Positions 43,921 to 53,278 of a DNA stretch of 64,000 nt are shown piece by piece. The stretch is from JAAYAY01 sp964563135 (lineage in GTDB: Bacteria > Planctomycetota > Planctomycetia > Pirellulales > Thermoguttaceae): positions 1 to 64,000 of the forward strand of contig CAZLWV010000024.1 in NCBI GenBank assembly GCA_964563135.1, read 5' to 3'. Positions within the stretch are counted from its first letter, which is position 1, and every line of letters starts with the position of its first letter. The notes below the pieces were generated by a model. It did no database searches. It saw only the letters and a list, made by a program, of their open reading frames with translations, and had not been told where the DNA came from. A program made the translations under genes and the position numbers.

Positions 43921-46731
43921 CTATTCGTGTTCCACAGGCTTGGGAGGCGGCACGCCTGGTATTCGCTTGACGAGAAAACCCGGGGCCGCGTTGGCCGGCA
44001 ACCCGATCTCGGCCTGATTCACCATGAAGTGCTCTGGCCCCATCGAGTTTGTCGGTCCATCTGGGGCAACACCCTGCCAGATGTTGCGCTGCGGCACCGA
44101 CGCAGGAAGGCCGCTGGTCTTCTGCAACCACTCATCGAGGACTTCGTTCTGGATCAGTCTGCCCTCGGCATCCACGAACGACACCGGCGGTGTGCTGCCG
44201 TGGATCACGGTGTCTTCCGGCTTGCTGTTCCATGTGAGTCGTCCCAACAGGGCCGACAGAGCGTCCTCAGCGACCAGTCCGGTTGCCGCAATCATCTGGC
44301 GGCCGCTGAGCACGCAGGCGGAACCGGAAAAACGTACCGGCACAAGGTGGGGCCGATGAGAAGCCAGGGTGAACTGGAATAGGGCGCCCCCCGTCTTCGC
44401 GGTGACATTTTGCCAACTGATCTCCATCATCGCGCCCAGGTTCGGCACGCGGGGATTTCCGCCAATGGAGAATCCTGGTTCCGAGGTTACCAGCAAACCG
44501 TTGTTCCAGGTAACCATCAGCGGTTGACTTTCGGCAGCCTGAAGAAAGCTGCCTTCGCCGCAAGCGAGGCAGTCCTCAAGTTTGATGTCGGCAGTCCGGT
44601 CCAGACGCGTTGGATCGACCAGGGCGGCTTTGGAGATCTCCTGGGGGCTCGTCCGGAAGAAGGCTACGTCCTGGTGGAATGCACCAAAGGTGTCGGACGC
44701 ATTGCGCACCCTGAGGGTACACCCCTTGAGATAAACCCGTCCTTCCGCCGAAAGACGCATCAGGGTCCACGATTCCGAAGGCATGTCGCGCGGGATCTCC
44801 AGTTCGATGGCCACACCCTCCACGGTCAGCCTTCCACCGCTCACCCGGATCATATCCCGAGGGTAAAGGGTCGGATCGATTCCCGTGGGCTGAAACCCGA
44901 CCACCGGAGACTGGCCGGCCGCCGCACGAATGGTCAGTTGCCGATTCACCAACGACAAAGGCTTCTCCGCTTTGAACCCGTCATAGCTCAGTTCGATCAC
45001 ACTCGCGTCCGGATCGGCTGCCAGAGCTGCAGCGATGGAAGAGAACTGGGTGGCATCCTTCGGGGTTCGAGTAACGATCAAGGCAACAGCCGACATCGTG
45101 TTGCCTGTGGGAGCAGAGGTCGGCACTGTCTCGGTTGGCGGAACTGAAGACGATCCCAGACTGCCGCCGACAACCCGTCCAAGCACAGAGGGGGGGGATA
45201 TCCCCGCCGACAGGCTCGCGGGTGATAAAGAGGCCATCACGGGAGACGGCCCCAGTTGACTACTACCACTACCCGGCTGTTGTATCGGCGCCGCCACGAG
45301 TGACGCCTCGTTGGGGGAGGCGGAGGGAGGCTGCACCGCCGTTGACGAGCCGGATTCGTCGGCAATCGGTGGAGTACTCGGGTCCTGCAGGGAAGTGGCG
45401 GGATCCGCTGCGCCCGCCGCCAGGGTCGGCGGTTCATCGCTTACCGGGGTATCCGGCATTGGCCGGGAAGCAGATCCCGCCTCGACGATCGTCTGGGCAG
45501 AAAGCGGGCGGGCCCCCAGAATCCGGAAGTCCTGCAGATCGGCAGTATTTCCCTGGCCAGACCATACCAGATGGGAGACGAAGATCACGCACGCCAGCAC
45601 CAGAGCCGGCGCAAGCCAGGGGGTCTGGCGATGGAGAACGGAGATTCGGGATTCCTGCGGCGGAAGCCACACGGCTTGGCTGGGGCCCACAGGTCGCATG
45701 CCGATCTGGTCAGCCAACGAGAACAGGGCCTCCATGAGCCTCGGAAAATCCGGGTAACGGCGACGCGGGTCCTTCGCCATCATCTTGCCAAGCACCAGGC
45801 TTACATCCTCCGGGATGTCGGGGCGGAACTGGCAGACATCAGGCGGTTCGTCTCCCTGGTGCTGAAGGAGTTTCTGCAGGACCGTCCCCTCCGGAAATGG
45901 GGGGCGCCCAGTCAGCATGAAGAAGAGCGTGCAGCCAAGGGAATAGATGTCGCTGCGTGAATCCGCGTTGCGCGGATCTCGGGCCTGCTCGGGTGAGATG
46001 TAGTCGAAGGTCCCGAGGGTCACACCGCTGGCGGTCAGGTCGCCATCGGGACTTGCCCCGGCACTCAGGCGGGCTAGGCCAAGATCGATCAGTTTTGCCT
46101 GGCCGTTTGGGGTAATCAGAACGTTGGAGGGCTTGACATCCCGGTGAACGATTCGCCGATCCGCGGCGTGCGACAAAGCGTCGGCAATCTGCATCGTATA
46201 GCTCAGGGCCTCTTCCAGCATCAAAGGCCCCTGCTCTTCGATCATCACGCGGAGGTTTGCGCCCTCGACAAACTCAAAAACAATGTATGGGTGATTGTCC
46301 GACTCGCCGGCTGAGTAAACCTGCGCGATGTTCTGGTGATTGAGTCGTGCGGCAGATCTCGCCTCATTCAGAAAGCGCCGAACCGCATCCTGATCTGCCG
46401 ACTGATCGCACGCCAGAATCTTGACGGCTACCGGGCGTCCAAGCCTTCTGTCCTCCCCACGGAAGACTTGCCCCATCCCCCCTCCACCAATGTGCTCGAT
46501 CAGTTCAATGTCGCCTAGCTTCGTCCCCAGTCTGATGCTGGGGACTGGCCGTATGGTGGCATCGCCGCCTTGCCGGTTTGTGGACCCAATAGGGGGGCGA
46601 GCAGAGATGACCGTCTGCTGGTCATCTGCGGACGGAATCGCTCCCCCACCGTTTGGTTGAGGAGCAGATGAGCCACTTCCAGGGGAAGAGGGAACAGCCT
46701 TTGATGGAGACGACGACGCGGAACTGCTCAT
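43921..46731 (-). CDS. Transmembrane Ser/Thr protein kinase with exported beta-helix-like domain
   Basis: 936 aa. A Ser/Pro/Gly-rich N-terminus is followed by a Hanks-type kinase (about 75-340): IGGGGMGQVF (P-loop), AVKIL (Lys), IVHRDVKPSNV (catalytic loop), KLIDLGLA (DLG in place of DFG), GTFDYISPEQAR. One transmembrane helix (APALVLACVIFVSHLVW, about 375) leads to a Pro/Ser-rich linker and an exported domain whose repeats (VIELSYDG, LTIRAAAG, LTVEGVAIELE, VYLKGCTLRVRN) suggest a right-handed beta-helix. It probably senses an external ligand and phosphorylates cytosolic targets. ATG 46731 is preferred over an upstream TTG at 46770. Confidence 0.88.
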   Translation of the reverse strand: MSSSASSSPSKAVPSSPGSGSSAPQPNGGGAIPSADDQQTVISARPPIGSTNRQGGDATIRPVPSIRLGTKLGDIELIEHIGGGGMGQVFRGEDRRLGRPVAVKILACDQSADQDAVRRFLNEARSAARLNHQNIAQVYSAGESDNHPYIVFEFVEGANLRVMIEEQGPLMLEEALSYTMQIADALSHAADRRIVHRDVKPSNVLITPNGQAKLIDLGLARLSAGASPDGDLTASGVTLGTFDYISPEQARDPRNADSRSDIYSLGCTLFFMLTGRPPFPEGTVLQKLLQHQGDEPPDVCQFRPDIPEDVSLVLGKMMAKDPRRRYPDFPRLMEALFSLADQIGMRPVGPSQAVWLPPQESRISVLHRQTPWLAPALVLACVIFVSHLVWSGQGNTADLQDFRILGARPLSAQTIVEAGSASRPMPDTPVSDEPPTLAAGAADPATSLQDPSTPPIADESGSSTAVQPPSASPNEASLVAAPIQQPGSGSSQLGPSPVMASLSPASLSAGISPPSVLGRVVGGSLGSSSVPPTETVPTSAPTGNTMSAVALIVTRTPKDATQFSSIAAALAADPDASVIELSYDGFKAEKPLSLVNRQLTIRAAAGQSPVVGFQPTGIDPTLYPRDMIRVSGGRLTVEGVAIELEIPRDMPSESWTLMRLSAEGRVYLKGCTLRVRNASDTFGAFHQDVAFFRTSPQEISKAALVDPTRLDRTADIKLEDCLACGEGSFLQAAESQPLMVTWNNGLLVTSEPGFSIGGNPRVPNLGAMMEISWQNVTAKTGGALFQFTLASHRPHLVPVRFSGSACVLSGRQMIAATGLVAEDALSALLGRLTWNSKPEDTVIHGSTPPVSFVDAEGRLIQNEVLDEWLQKTSGLPASVPQRNIWQGVAPDGPTNSMGPEHFMVNQAEIGLPANAAPGFLVKRIPGVPPPKPVEHE

Positions 46732-47131
46732 GGATCCAACATCGAACAAGAGTCGCGAATCACCCTGCAAGAGTGGCGAATGTGCGTCGTTTAGATAAAC
46801 AAGCTCAAATAGATGCGAAGGACCATTCTCATTCTAGTTGAGCTCGCACGTTACGTCAAAGTTGGCGGCTGAACGGGAGAGCGTCGGCACCTCCGTCGAG
46901 ACCCTCTCGGCAAAAACAGGTAGACACTTGAGAAAATGTGAATCGACGCGTTGCACAAAAAGTAAGCACAATTCGAATTGCTCAATTTCGTGCACGACTG
47001 CCTAAGAATTATGCAAACTCATAAGTGCTTGCAATGATTGCATTTATAGCTCCCCTGTAAGATTGCGGCAAGTTGGTGTCACGGAGGCCAACTATCAAGA
47101 CCCTCTTGTCGTGCAATTTCAGGAGCTCGTA
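46732..47131. other. Divergent intergenic region with palindromes
   Basis: 400 bp between the leftward kinase and the rightward ribbon-helix-helix gene; A+T-rich from about 46910 to 47060, unlike most of the window. It contains the perfect palindrome CAATTCGAATTG (46969-46980) and the 11-bp palindrome GCAATGATTGC (47031-47041). Promoters for both genes are expected here; the palindromes could be operators for the RHH protein. Confidence 0.4.
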
Positions 47132-47533
47132 ATGACGGATCTCGGTAACCAACTCGAGACGGACAAGGAACGCGAAGTCTTTCGGAAGGCTTACCAACTG
47201 TTCACGCGAAAACCGGACTGGGTCACGTTCTTCAGAGAGATACTCGGGGTAAACGGCGTAGTTCGGAGAGTTTACGCAACCAGGCAAGAAATTGTAGAGT
47301 TTGAGGCGACCAAAGCGTACTCCAGTATCCAGCAAATGCTGAGCAAGCTGCGAGAGGGAAGCAGCCTCTCCCCGGAAACCGGCGAACCCAACCGCGTGAT
47401 CACCGTTCGATTGCCCAAAAGTCTGCACGACCTGCTGCGGGAAGAGGCCTACGAACACAGGACCAGCATGAACAAACTCTGCATTTCCAAGCTGCTTCAG
47501 ATAATCGACAAGGAGTTCGTTCCAGAGGAATGA
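47132..47533 (+). CDS. Ribbon-helix-helix (HicB C-terminal-like) protein
   Basis: 133 aa. The C-terminus RVITVRLPKSLHDLLREEAY followed by HRTSMNKLCISKLLQII is an RHH DNA-binding unit of the HicB_C/Arc type; the N-terminal 80 residues are helical (KPDWVTFFREILGVNGVVRR). No toxin gene is adjacent, so it is probably a stand-alone regulator. The ATG at 47132 has AGGAG seven bases upstream and is preferred over the TTG at 47063. The product is encoded beside rnpB, convergent with it. Confidence 0.75.
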   Translation: MTDLGNQLETDKEREVFRKAYQLFTRKPDWVTFFREILGVNGVVRRVYATRQEIVEFEATKAYSSIQQMLSKLREGSSLSPETGEPNRVITVRLPKSLHDLLREEAYEHRTSMNKLCISKLLQIIDKEFVPEE

Positions 47534-47538
47534 GCAAA

Positions 47539-47559
47539 CCCGCCTTTTGCGGGGGAAAT
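47539..47559 (-). terminator. Probable terminator of RNase P RNA
   Basis: Stem CCCGC (47539-47543) / GCGGG (47549-47553) with a 5-base loop; on the minus strand it is followed by a short T run (GGGTTTG). It lies 10-16 bp past the RNase P RNA 3' end and directly after the stop of the convergent RHH gene, so it may serve both. Confidence 0.5.
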
Positions 47560-47568
47560 CCTAAGATA

Positions 47569-48031
47569 GGTTTGGGCGGACCTGTAAGCCGGGTTCTGTC
47601 CTTGGCCAGCCGATCGGCTGGTCAAAGGATGGCCATTTATCTAGGGACTCAATTGCTCAAGTCCTCAAGCGATCTACCCGGGGGTAGATGGCGGCCCGGG
47701 CTTAGCCGCGAGAGGAGTTGCGCCTCGTCCTACGGAGGAGGCGTTGGCTCTCTTCCCCCTGTTTGATCTTGCTCCCGGTGGGGTTTGCCGAGCCAGAACG
47801 GTCACCCGTCCTGCTGGTGAGCTCTTACCTCACCGTTTCACCCTTACCTCGTCAGCAGTGCCGGCGAGGCGGTTTACTTTCTGTTGCACTTTCCCTGACC
47901 TTGCAGTCGGTGGGTGTTACCCATCACCGTGCCCTGCGGAGCCCGGACTTTCCTCCCGCCCACGAGCAGAGAGGGTGACATGTCGCCCCTCTCGCACCGT
48001 CGGCCGGCGGCCATCCGGTCCACGCCAAACC
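47569..48031 (-). ncRNA. rnpB: RNase P RNA (bacterial class A)
   Basis: About 463 nt on the minus strand. The universally conserved 5' block GGAGGAAAGTCCGGGCTCC-type is present (plus strand 47938-47959) and so is the 3' block ACAGAACCCGGCTTACAG (plus 47577-47594). P1 pairs GGTTTGG at the 5' end with CCAAACC at the 3' end. It is the catalytic RNA that matures tRNA 5' ends. The ends are approximate to a few bases. Plus-strand open frames inside it are artefacts. Confidence 0.95.
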
Positions 48032-48038
48032 AACCGGG

Positions 48039-48067
48039 ATTATCGCCTTTTCAATCCGGTTCATCAA
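48039..48067 (-). promoter_or_regulatory. Promoter of RNase P RNA
   Basis: On the minus strand TTGATG (48067-48062) and GATAAT (48044-48039) are 17 bp apart; transcription would begin near 48032, matching the P1 helix. The -35 box overlaps the last codons of the radical SAM gene. Confidence 0.75.
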
Positions 48068-49041
48068 CAACCAGGCGGGCAGTGACTCCCTTGCCGGGTT
48101 CCACGACGCTCGAACTCGGCCTCAACGGCCCGACGAAGCTCGCTCTTGTTTAGGCACCAAAGGGGGGCTAGCAAATACCCAGGGGGAGCGTCTCCGGCGA
48201 TGCGGTCGACCACGCAGTCGTCCGGGATCCGTTCCAGGAAATCGACCACATGCCCCACATACTCGTCCAGGGTCGGTAGCCGGACTTCTCCACGCTGCCA
48301 GAGGGCCTCCAGTGACGTCCCGGGAACGACATAGAGGTTGTGCAGCTTCACGGAATCGACCCGCAGCCGGGCCATCTCGTTGGCGGTCTCGATCATCTCG
48401 GACGGGGTCTCGTTGGGCAGCCCGAGCATCAGGTGGACCCCCACGCACAGGCCCCGATTCTTGGCCCGTCGAACACAGTCTTCGAAGCAACCGAAGTTGT
48501 GTTTGCGGCGGAGCCAGTCAAGAGAACGCTGGTGGATCGATTGGAGGCCGAGCTCGAGCAGAACCCACCGGTCGGCCGCGAGCCTTTGCAGCGCGTCGAG
48601 AACGTCGTCTCCCACGCAGTCCGGACGGGTGCCGACCGCCAAGCCAACAACGCCAGGCTGACTGACGGCCTGCTGCCAGAGAGGGAGAAGTACTTCGATC
48701 GGTCCATGGGTGTTGGTGGCGGGCTGGAAGTAGGCGACGAAGGCGCCGGCCGAGCTTCCGTAACGGCGTTTGAGCCCCTGTACTGCGTCGGCGATCTGTT
48801 CCGCAACCGGCCGTCGCGCCCAGCCGCGCCGGCGACTGGGACTGAAACTGCGGTTGTCGCAGAAAATGCATCCTTCGCGGGCCATAGTCCCGTCAATATT
48901 CGGGCAACTCAGCCCCGCATCGATGCTGATCTTCCACACTCTTCTGCCAAAGAGCCGCTGGAAATAATCGCTCAGCGTGTAGTAGCGCAGCCCCCTGCTA
49001 GCCCAATCGGGCGGGGGGGATCGCAACGGAGTTGACGTCAA
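48064..49041 (-). CDS. Radical SAM protein, TIGR01212/YhcC family
   Basis: About 325 aa. The family pattern is RYYTLSDYFQRLFGRRVWKI, then the cluster-binding CPNIDGTMAREGCIFCDN (three Cys of the elongated CX7-11CXXC type), QPATNTHGPIE, GTRPDCVGDDVLD, LELGLQSIHQRSLDWLRRKH. Function of the family is not established; some members are linked to tRNA or cofactor modification. The start is uncertain: TTG 49041 is assumed because no ATG precedes the conserved part within reach; a TTG at 49026 is the alternative. Confidence 0.85.
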   Translation of the reverse strand: MTSTPLRSPPPDWASRGLRYYTLSDYFQRLFGRRVWKISIDAGLSCPNIDGTMAREGCIFCDNRSFSPSRRRGWARRPVAEQIADAVQGLKRRYGSSAGAFVAYFQPATNTHGPIEVLLPLWQQAVSQPGVVGLAVGTRPDCVGDDVLDALQRLAADRWVLLELGLQSIHQRSLDWLRRKHNFGCFEDCVRRAKNRGLCVGVHLMLGLPNETPSEMIETANEMARLRVDSVKLHNLYVVPGTSLEALWQRGEVRLPTLDEYVGHVVDFLERIPDDCVVDRIAGDAPPGYLLAPLWCLNKSELRRAVEAEFERRGTRQGSHCPPGC

Positions 49042-49137
49042 AGGTATACCCGATCTACACTGAAGCTGATGGGGGGAACGCTTTCCATCGTATGGGGCTT
49101 GTGGCCCCTGCTCAATGGCAAGTAGCGAAGGAATTCT

Positions 49138-49536
49138 ATGTATGGCGAGCTGATCCCCGTTGGCGGCGGCGATCCCATCCCTCTTCTGCGGAAGCACCTT
49201 CTGGTCGGCCGGAGCGAGAGTTGCGATGTGGTTCTCCGCTTCGCGAACATATCTGCCCAGCATTGCCGGCTGTGTCTCGACGAGGGCTATTGGCTGGTCG
49301 ACGACGCCGGTAGCCGAAATGGAACGCGGGTCAATGGAGTTCGGGTCGAGAGGAGGCGGCTTCTACCGGGGGATGTGCTGTCTCTGGCCAGTCACAAGTA
49401 CGAAGTGCGTTATTCGCCTTCTCAGAACGGGGCCTGTGGGCCGCCGCCCCCGGATAGCGAAGACGAAGACGTATTCGGCCAGACACTTCTCGAGCGAGCG
49501 GGCCTCCAACGCCGCCGAACCTCCGAGGCCAGTTGA
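49138..49536 (+). CDS. FHA-domain protein
   Basis: 132 aa. The forkhead-associated fold is clear: LLVGRSESCDVVLRFANISA, HCRLCLDEGYWLVDD, AGSRNGTRVNGVRV (GRS, SxxH-like and NGT-xVNG motifs) that bind phosphothreonine. A Pro/Asp-rich tail follows (about 100-132). It might read phosphorylation by Ser/Thr kinases such as the one at 43.9-46.7 kb. The ATG at 49138 has AAGGAA upstream. Confidence 0.88.
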   Translation: MYGELIPVGGGDPIPLLRKHLLVGRSESCDVVLRFANISAQHCRLCLDEGYWLVDDAGSRNGTRVNGVRVERRRLLPGDVLSLASHKYEVRYSPSQNGACGPPPPDSEDEDVFGQTLLERAGLQRRRTSEAS

Positions 49537-49763
49537 GGATCTTTCGAGAGATATGCCTGTCACCTCCCCATAGGAGCCATCGCGTTTCGCCACGATGTTG
49601 CCCGAAGAATGCTCGACAATTGGTTCTCGAACGATACCAGGCAAAGAGATGACTCAGAACTGACTTCCGCCGTTCCGCGGCAGCCATCACGTTCCACCGT
49701 GCTGCCCCACTCGGAAACGCTGCGAGGCGGTTCTCGAGTCATTCCCACGGACGGCCTGCCTTC

Positions 49764-50912
49764 ATGAGCAAGAAGAATCGGAAAGTCCGCACTGAATTCC
49801 GTAAGAACCGATCCCAGAAACCGCGGGGCACCAACTGGACCCGCCAGTTCGATGAGCACGGATTCCAGGAAGAGGATCCTGTCCTTGGAGAACGCATCAG
49901 CGGCAAAGGGGACCTCACTCGGCATCGAACCGTACTTGGGGAAGAGCTCGGAAAAGGGGATGAACCTCACCTGGCGGTTCACCTGGAAATCGACGAGTCG
50001 GTCTGCCGTTCCGGGCGAGTACTGAGCGTTCACGGGCTCACCTGCCGGGTGTGTGATGAATCGGACGGAGCGATCTACACCTGTGCCGTGCGGCGGCTGC
50101 TGAAAACACTCAGCACGGATCAGCGGCACGTGGTTGCCGCTGGCGACCGGGTCCGGTTTCGCAGCGTCACGACGGGCGATCTTTCCGAGGGAATCATCGA
50201 GCGAATCGAGCCGCGCCGCGGAAGCCTGTGCCGGGCGACCCGCGGACGCCAGCAGATCCTGGTGACCAACGTGGACCAGGTGCTCATCATCTCCAGTGCG
50301 GCGGAGCCGCGTCTGAAGCCGAACCTGATCGACCGGCTGTTGATTGCGTCCGAAAAGGCGAAGGTAACGCCGATCATCTGCATCAATAAGGTCGACTTGG
50401 TGGATCGCGGCGAACTTCAGCCGCTGGTGGGTGTCTACAGTCGCATGGGGTATCGCGTGCTGCTGGTCAGCGCTGCTACGGGGTTCGGAATCGACCGGTT
50501 TCGGCGGTGCCTGGCTGGGCGCGAGAGCGTCGTGGCAGGACAGAGCGGCGTCGGAAAATCGTCGCTCCTGAATGCGGTCGATGGAGAGCTCGAACTGCCC
50601 GTTTCCGAGGTCAGTCGCGAAAACCAGAAAGGGCGCCACACCACGACCACGGCCAGGCTCCTGCCGCTCACTTTCGGGGGATTCGTGGTCGACACGCCCG
50701 GGATCCGGCAGTTTCAGTTGTGGGACGTGATCCCCGAAGAAGTGGTCGCCTACTTCCGGGACATCCGGCCCTACATTAACCTGTGCCGGTATCCAAACTG
50801 CACGCATACCCACGAAGAGGACTGCGCGGTCAAAAACGCGGTCGCCGACGGCCGCATTGATGATCGACGGTATGAAAGTTATTGCCACCTGTTCGCCGGA
50901 GACATGGTTTGA
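49764..50912 (+). CDS. rsgA: Ribosome small subunit-dependent GTPase RsgA
   Basis: 382 aa with the circularly permuted G domain of the YjeQ family: NKVDLVD (G4, about 212), GQSGVGKSSLLNAV (G1, about 260), GRHTTTT (G2), VDTPGIRQF (G3), then a C-terminal zinc finger (CRYPNCTHTHEEDC). An OB fold precedes it, and the N-terminal about 75 residues are a Lys/Arg-rich extension. It is a late assembly/checkpoint factor for the 30S subunit. It ends overlapping the hflX start (TTGA). Confidence 0.95.
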   Translation: MSKKNRKVRTEFRKNRSQKPRGTNWTRQFDEHGFQEEDPVLGERISGKGDLTRHRTVLGEELGKGDEPHLAVHLEIDESVCRSGRVLSVHGLTCRVCDESDGAIYTCAVRRLLKTLSTDQRHVVAAGDRVRFRSVTTGDLSEGIIERIEPRRGSLCRATRGRQQILVTNVDQVLIISSAAEPRLKPNLIDRLLIASEKAKVTPIICINKVDLVDRGELQPLVGVYSRMGYRVLLVSAATGFGIDRFRRCLAGRESVVAGQSGVGKSSLLNAVDGELELPVSEVSRENQKGRHTTTTARLLPLTFGGFVVDTPGIRQFQLWDVIPEEVVAYFRDIRPYINLCRYPNCTHTHEEDCAVKNAVADGRIDDRRYESYCHLFAGDMV

Positions 50913-52231
50913 GTCAACCCAAGGAAATGAATCGCGTCGACACCGTTGCCAGCGAGGCAGCGTTCCTGGTAGGCGTGACATTGAAGGATCGAACCTGGAG
51001 CGGGGAGCCCCTCGATGAACTCGAGGGACTCGCCGAGACCGCGGGAACCCAAGTGGTCGGCCGGATGGTGCAGCGGCGCGAGGCCCCCGATGCGGCGACC
51101 TACCTGGGAAGCGGTAAGGTGGACGAACTGCGCGGCATGGTCGAAATGACCGATGCCGACGTGGTGATCTTCGACAACGATCTCAACCCCGCCCAGACCC
51201 GCAATCTCGAAAAGATGCTGGGGGTGAAGGTGGTCGACCGGACGGAGTTGATCCTCGATATCTTTGCCGCACGAGCGCAAACACACGAAGCGCGTCTGGC
51301 GGTGGAACTGGCCCAGCTCGAGTACTCCATGCCGCGGCTGAAGCGGATGTGGACCCACCTTTCACGGCAGAAGATGGGCGTGGGCACGCGTGGACCGGGC
51401 GAGAAACAGCTTGAAGTCGACCGGCGGCTGGTGCAGAAACGGATCACCGACCTCCGCACCCAGCTCGACGCGATTCACCGCCGGCGGGAGCGGGAGGTGG
51501 CCGCACGCCGCAATTCGATGACCGTCTCGCTGGTCGGCTACACCAACGCCGGCAAGAGCACTCTCCTCAACACGCTCACCGGGTCCGATGTGCTGGCCAA
51601 AGACGCCCTGTTCGCCACGCTCGATACCCGAACCCGGCGCTGGTACTTGCCCGGCTGGGGGCCGGTGCTTCTGAGCGACACAGTCGGCTTCGTCCGCGAT
51701 CTGCCCCACCATCTGATTGCAAGCTTCAAGGCCACGTTGGAGGAAGCCAGACAGGCCAATCTGCTGCTGCATGTGGCCGATGCATCCTGCCCGGAGGCGG
51801 GCGACCAGATCAGCGCCGCCTACCGGGTGCTCGAGGAGATCGGGATCGAAGCCAAGGACACCCTGCTGGTGCTCAACAAGATCGATGCGATCCCCGATCG
51901 TTCCCACGTGGACGTTCTGCTCAATCGGTATCCGCACGGCATCCCCATCAGCGCCCGGAACGGTGAGGGGATGGAGGCATTGGCGGTGGCGGTGAGCGAC
52001 GCTCTCAGCCGGAGTTTTGTCGACGTGGACATCGAGACCGGCGTTGAGAACGGGCGGCTCATGGCATACCTGGCCGCTCAAGGGGAAATCCTGTCAAGAA
52101 CCTTCAGCGACTCGCGGGTGGTGATCCATTGCCGGCTGCCCCAAGGCTTGTTGGGGCGGCTCGAGCGGGAAGATGCGATCGTGCGACGCCGCGGCGAAGG
52201 CGTCGAACCGGAGATGGAAGACGTGGCGTAG
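50909..52231 (+). CDS. hflX: Ribosome-associated GTPase HflX
   Basis: 440 aa. The N-terminal HflX domain (VGRMVQRREAPDAATYLGSG, DNDLNPAQTRNLEKMLG, GPGEKQLEVDRR) and the OBG-like G domain (VGYTNAGKSTLLNTLTG, DTVGFVRDLPHHLIASFKAT, LNKIDAI) are complete. HflX rescues or splits stalled ribosomes under stress. The start TTG 50909 overlaps the rsgA TGA and has GGAGA at good distance; the ATG at 50927 is an alternative. Tight coupling of two ribosome GTPases is consistent. Confidence 0.93.
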   Translation: MSQPKEMNRVDTVASEAAFLVGVTLKDRTWSGEPLDELEGLAETAGTQVVGRMVQRREAPDAATYLGSGKVDELRGMVEMTDADVVIFDNDLNPAQTRNLEKMLGVKVVDRTELILDIFAARAQTHEARLAVELAQLEYSMPRLKRMWTHLSRQKMGVGTRGPGEKQLEVDRRLVQKRITDLRTQLDAIHRRREREVAARRNSMTVSLVGYTNAGKSTLLNTLTGSDVLAKDALFATLDTRTRRWYLPGWGPVLLSDTVGFVRDLPHHLIASFKATLEEARQANLLLHVADASCPEAGDQISAAYRVLEEIGIEAKDTLLVLNKIDAIPDRSHVDVLLNRYPHGIPISARNGEGMEALAVAVSDALSRSFVDVDIETGVENGRLMAYLAAQGEILSRTFSDSRVVIHCRLPQGLLGRLEREDAIVRRRGEGVEPEMEDVA

Positions 52232-52286
52232 CGGCTTCGGCAGACTCCAATCACCAGGCACCGGATCCGAAGCCCGTCGGGAAAGA

Positions 52287-52396
52287 CTGGTGCTCTGTCA
52301 CAGCTCAATTCTGGGGTCAATGGCGTAGAATCATGCGACAATCGCCGAGTTGTTCCGCAGTCTCGATCCCAATTCTCACCTGAGACAAAGCACCGG
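52287..52396 (-). repeat. 110-bp palindromic MITE-like repeat, copy 2
   Basis: Starts CTGGTGCTCTGTCACAG and ends AGACAAAGCACCGG, imperfect terminal inverted repeats. Oriented opposite to copy 1 (11331-11440), roughly 80% identical, with an identical core TGGCGTAGAATCATGCGACA and onward. Located in the gap between hflX and the SDR gene. Confidence 0.85.
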
Positions 52397-52438
52397 CCGC
52401 AAAGGTCCGAAACCAGAGCGCGGGAGGGGAAACCCCTG

Positions 52439-53224
52439 ATGGTAAAACGCACGATCTCGGAAGGCCGAGCGATTGTGACCGGCGCATCGAGCGGCATCGG
52501 CCGCGCGATCGCGCTTGAGCTCTGCCGGCAAGGGGCTTCGGTGGTGGTCACGGCACGGCGCGGCGATCGGTTGGCCGCCGTCGTCAAGGAAGCTCAGGTC
52601 CTCGGTGGAAAGATGTTCTCGCTGGCGGGCGACATCACCGAGCCCGCCATTCGCAATCGGGTCGTTCAGTTGGCCGTCGACGAACTGGGGGGACTCGACT
52701 TTCTGGTCAACAACGCCGGCATCGGCACCCTGGGACGATTCGACCTGGCCGCGCCCGAGCGTCTCCGCCAGGTGATGGAGGTCAACTTCTTCGCCCTCGT
52801 CGAGATGACTCGGATCTCGCTCCCCTATCTGAAACAGGGCCGGCTGCCCATGATCGTCAACGTGAGCTCCATCCTGGGGCGGCGAGGGGTACCGCACAAC
52901 AGCGAGTACTGTGCCAGCAAGTTTGCCGTGCATGGCTTCAGCGAGGCGATCCGCACGGAATTGTCGGCCGAGGGGATCGACGTACTGGTCGTCAGTCCGG
53001 GAACGACGGAGACCGAGTTCTTCGACCGCGTGCTCGACCGCACGAGTGAGCCAGGCTGGCCCCAGCATCGCCCGGTAATGCCCGAGCGAGTGGCCGGGCA
53101 GACCGTAGCCGCCATGCGGTCCGGCCGGCGCGAGATCGTACCTTATCTCTGGGGCAAGGTGCTCTGCGGCATGAACCGCGTGTCGCCGGGCCTGGTGGAC
53201 CGGGTGATGAGGCGCTACGTGTAA
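52439..53224 (+). CDS. Short-chain dehydrogenase/reductase
   Basis: 261 aa, classical SDR: TGASSGIGRAIA (cofactor glycine motif, about residue 14), NNAGIGTLGRFD, VNVSSILGRRG (catalytic Ser) and YCASKFAVHGFSEA (catalytic Tyr-x3-Lys). It oxidises or reduces an unknown alcohol/ketone with NAD(P)H. The C-terminus is Arg-rich. ATG 52439 follows GGGAGGGG. Confidence 0.92.
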   Translation: MVKRTISEGRAIVTGASSGIGRAIALELCRQGASVVVTARRGDRLAAVVKEAQVLGGKMFSLAGDITEPAIRNRVVQLAVDELGGLDFLVNNAGIGTLGRFDLAAPERLRQVMEVNFFALVEMTRISLPYLKQGRLPMIVNVSSILGRRGVPHNSEYCASKFAVHGFSEAIRTELSAEGIDVLVVSPGTTETEFFDRVLDRTSEPGWPQHRPVMPERVAGQTVAAMRSGRREIVPYLWGKVLCGMNRVSPGLVDRVMRRYV

Positions 53225-53278
53225 TCCCCCCTCCGTCACGCCTCATCGCGTTCTCCGAGCCGTGACTCACGCCATCAA

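Noticed and set aside
47530..48085. Plus-strand open frames of 78-113 codons
   Set aside because: They lie inside the RNase P RNA gene, whose conserved blocks explain the sequence.
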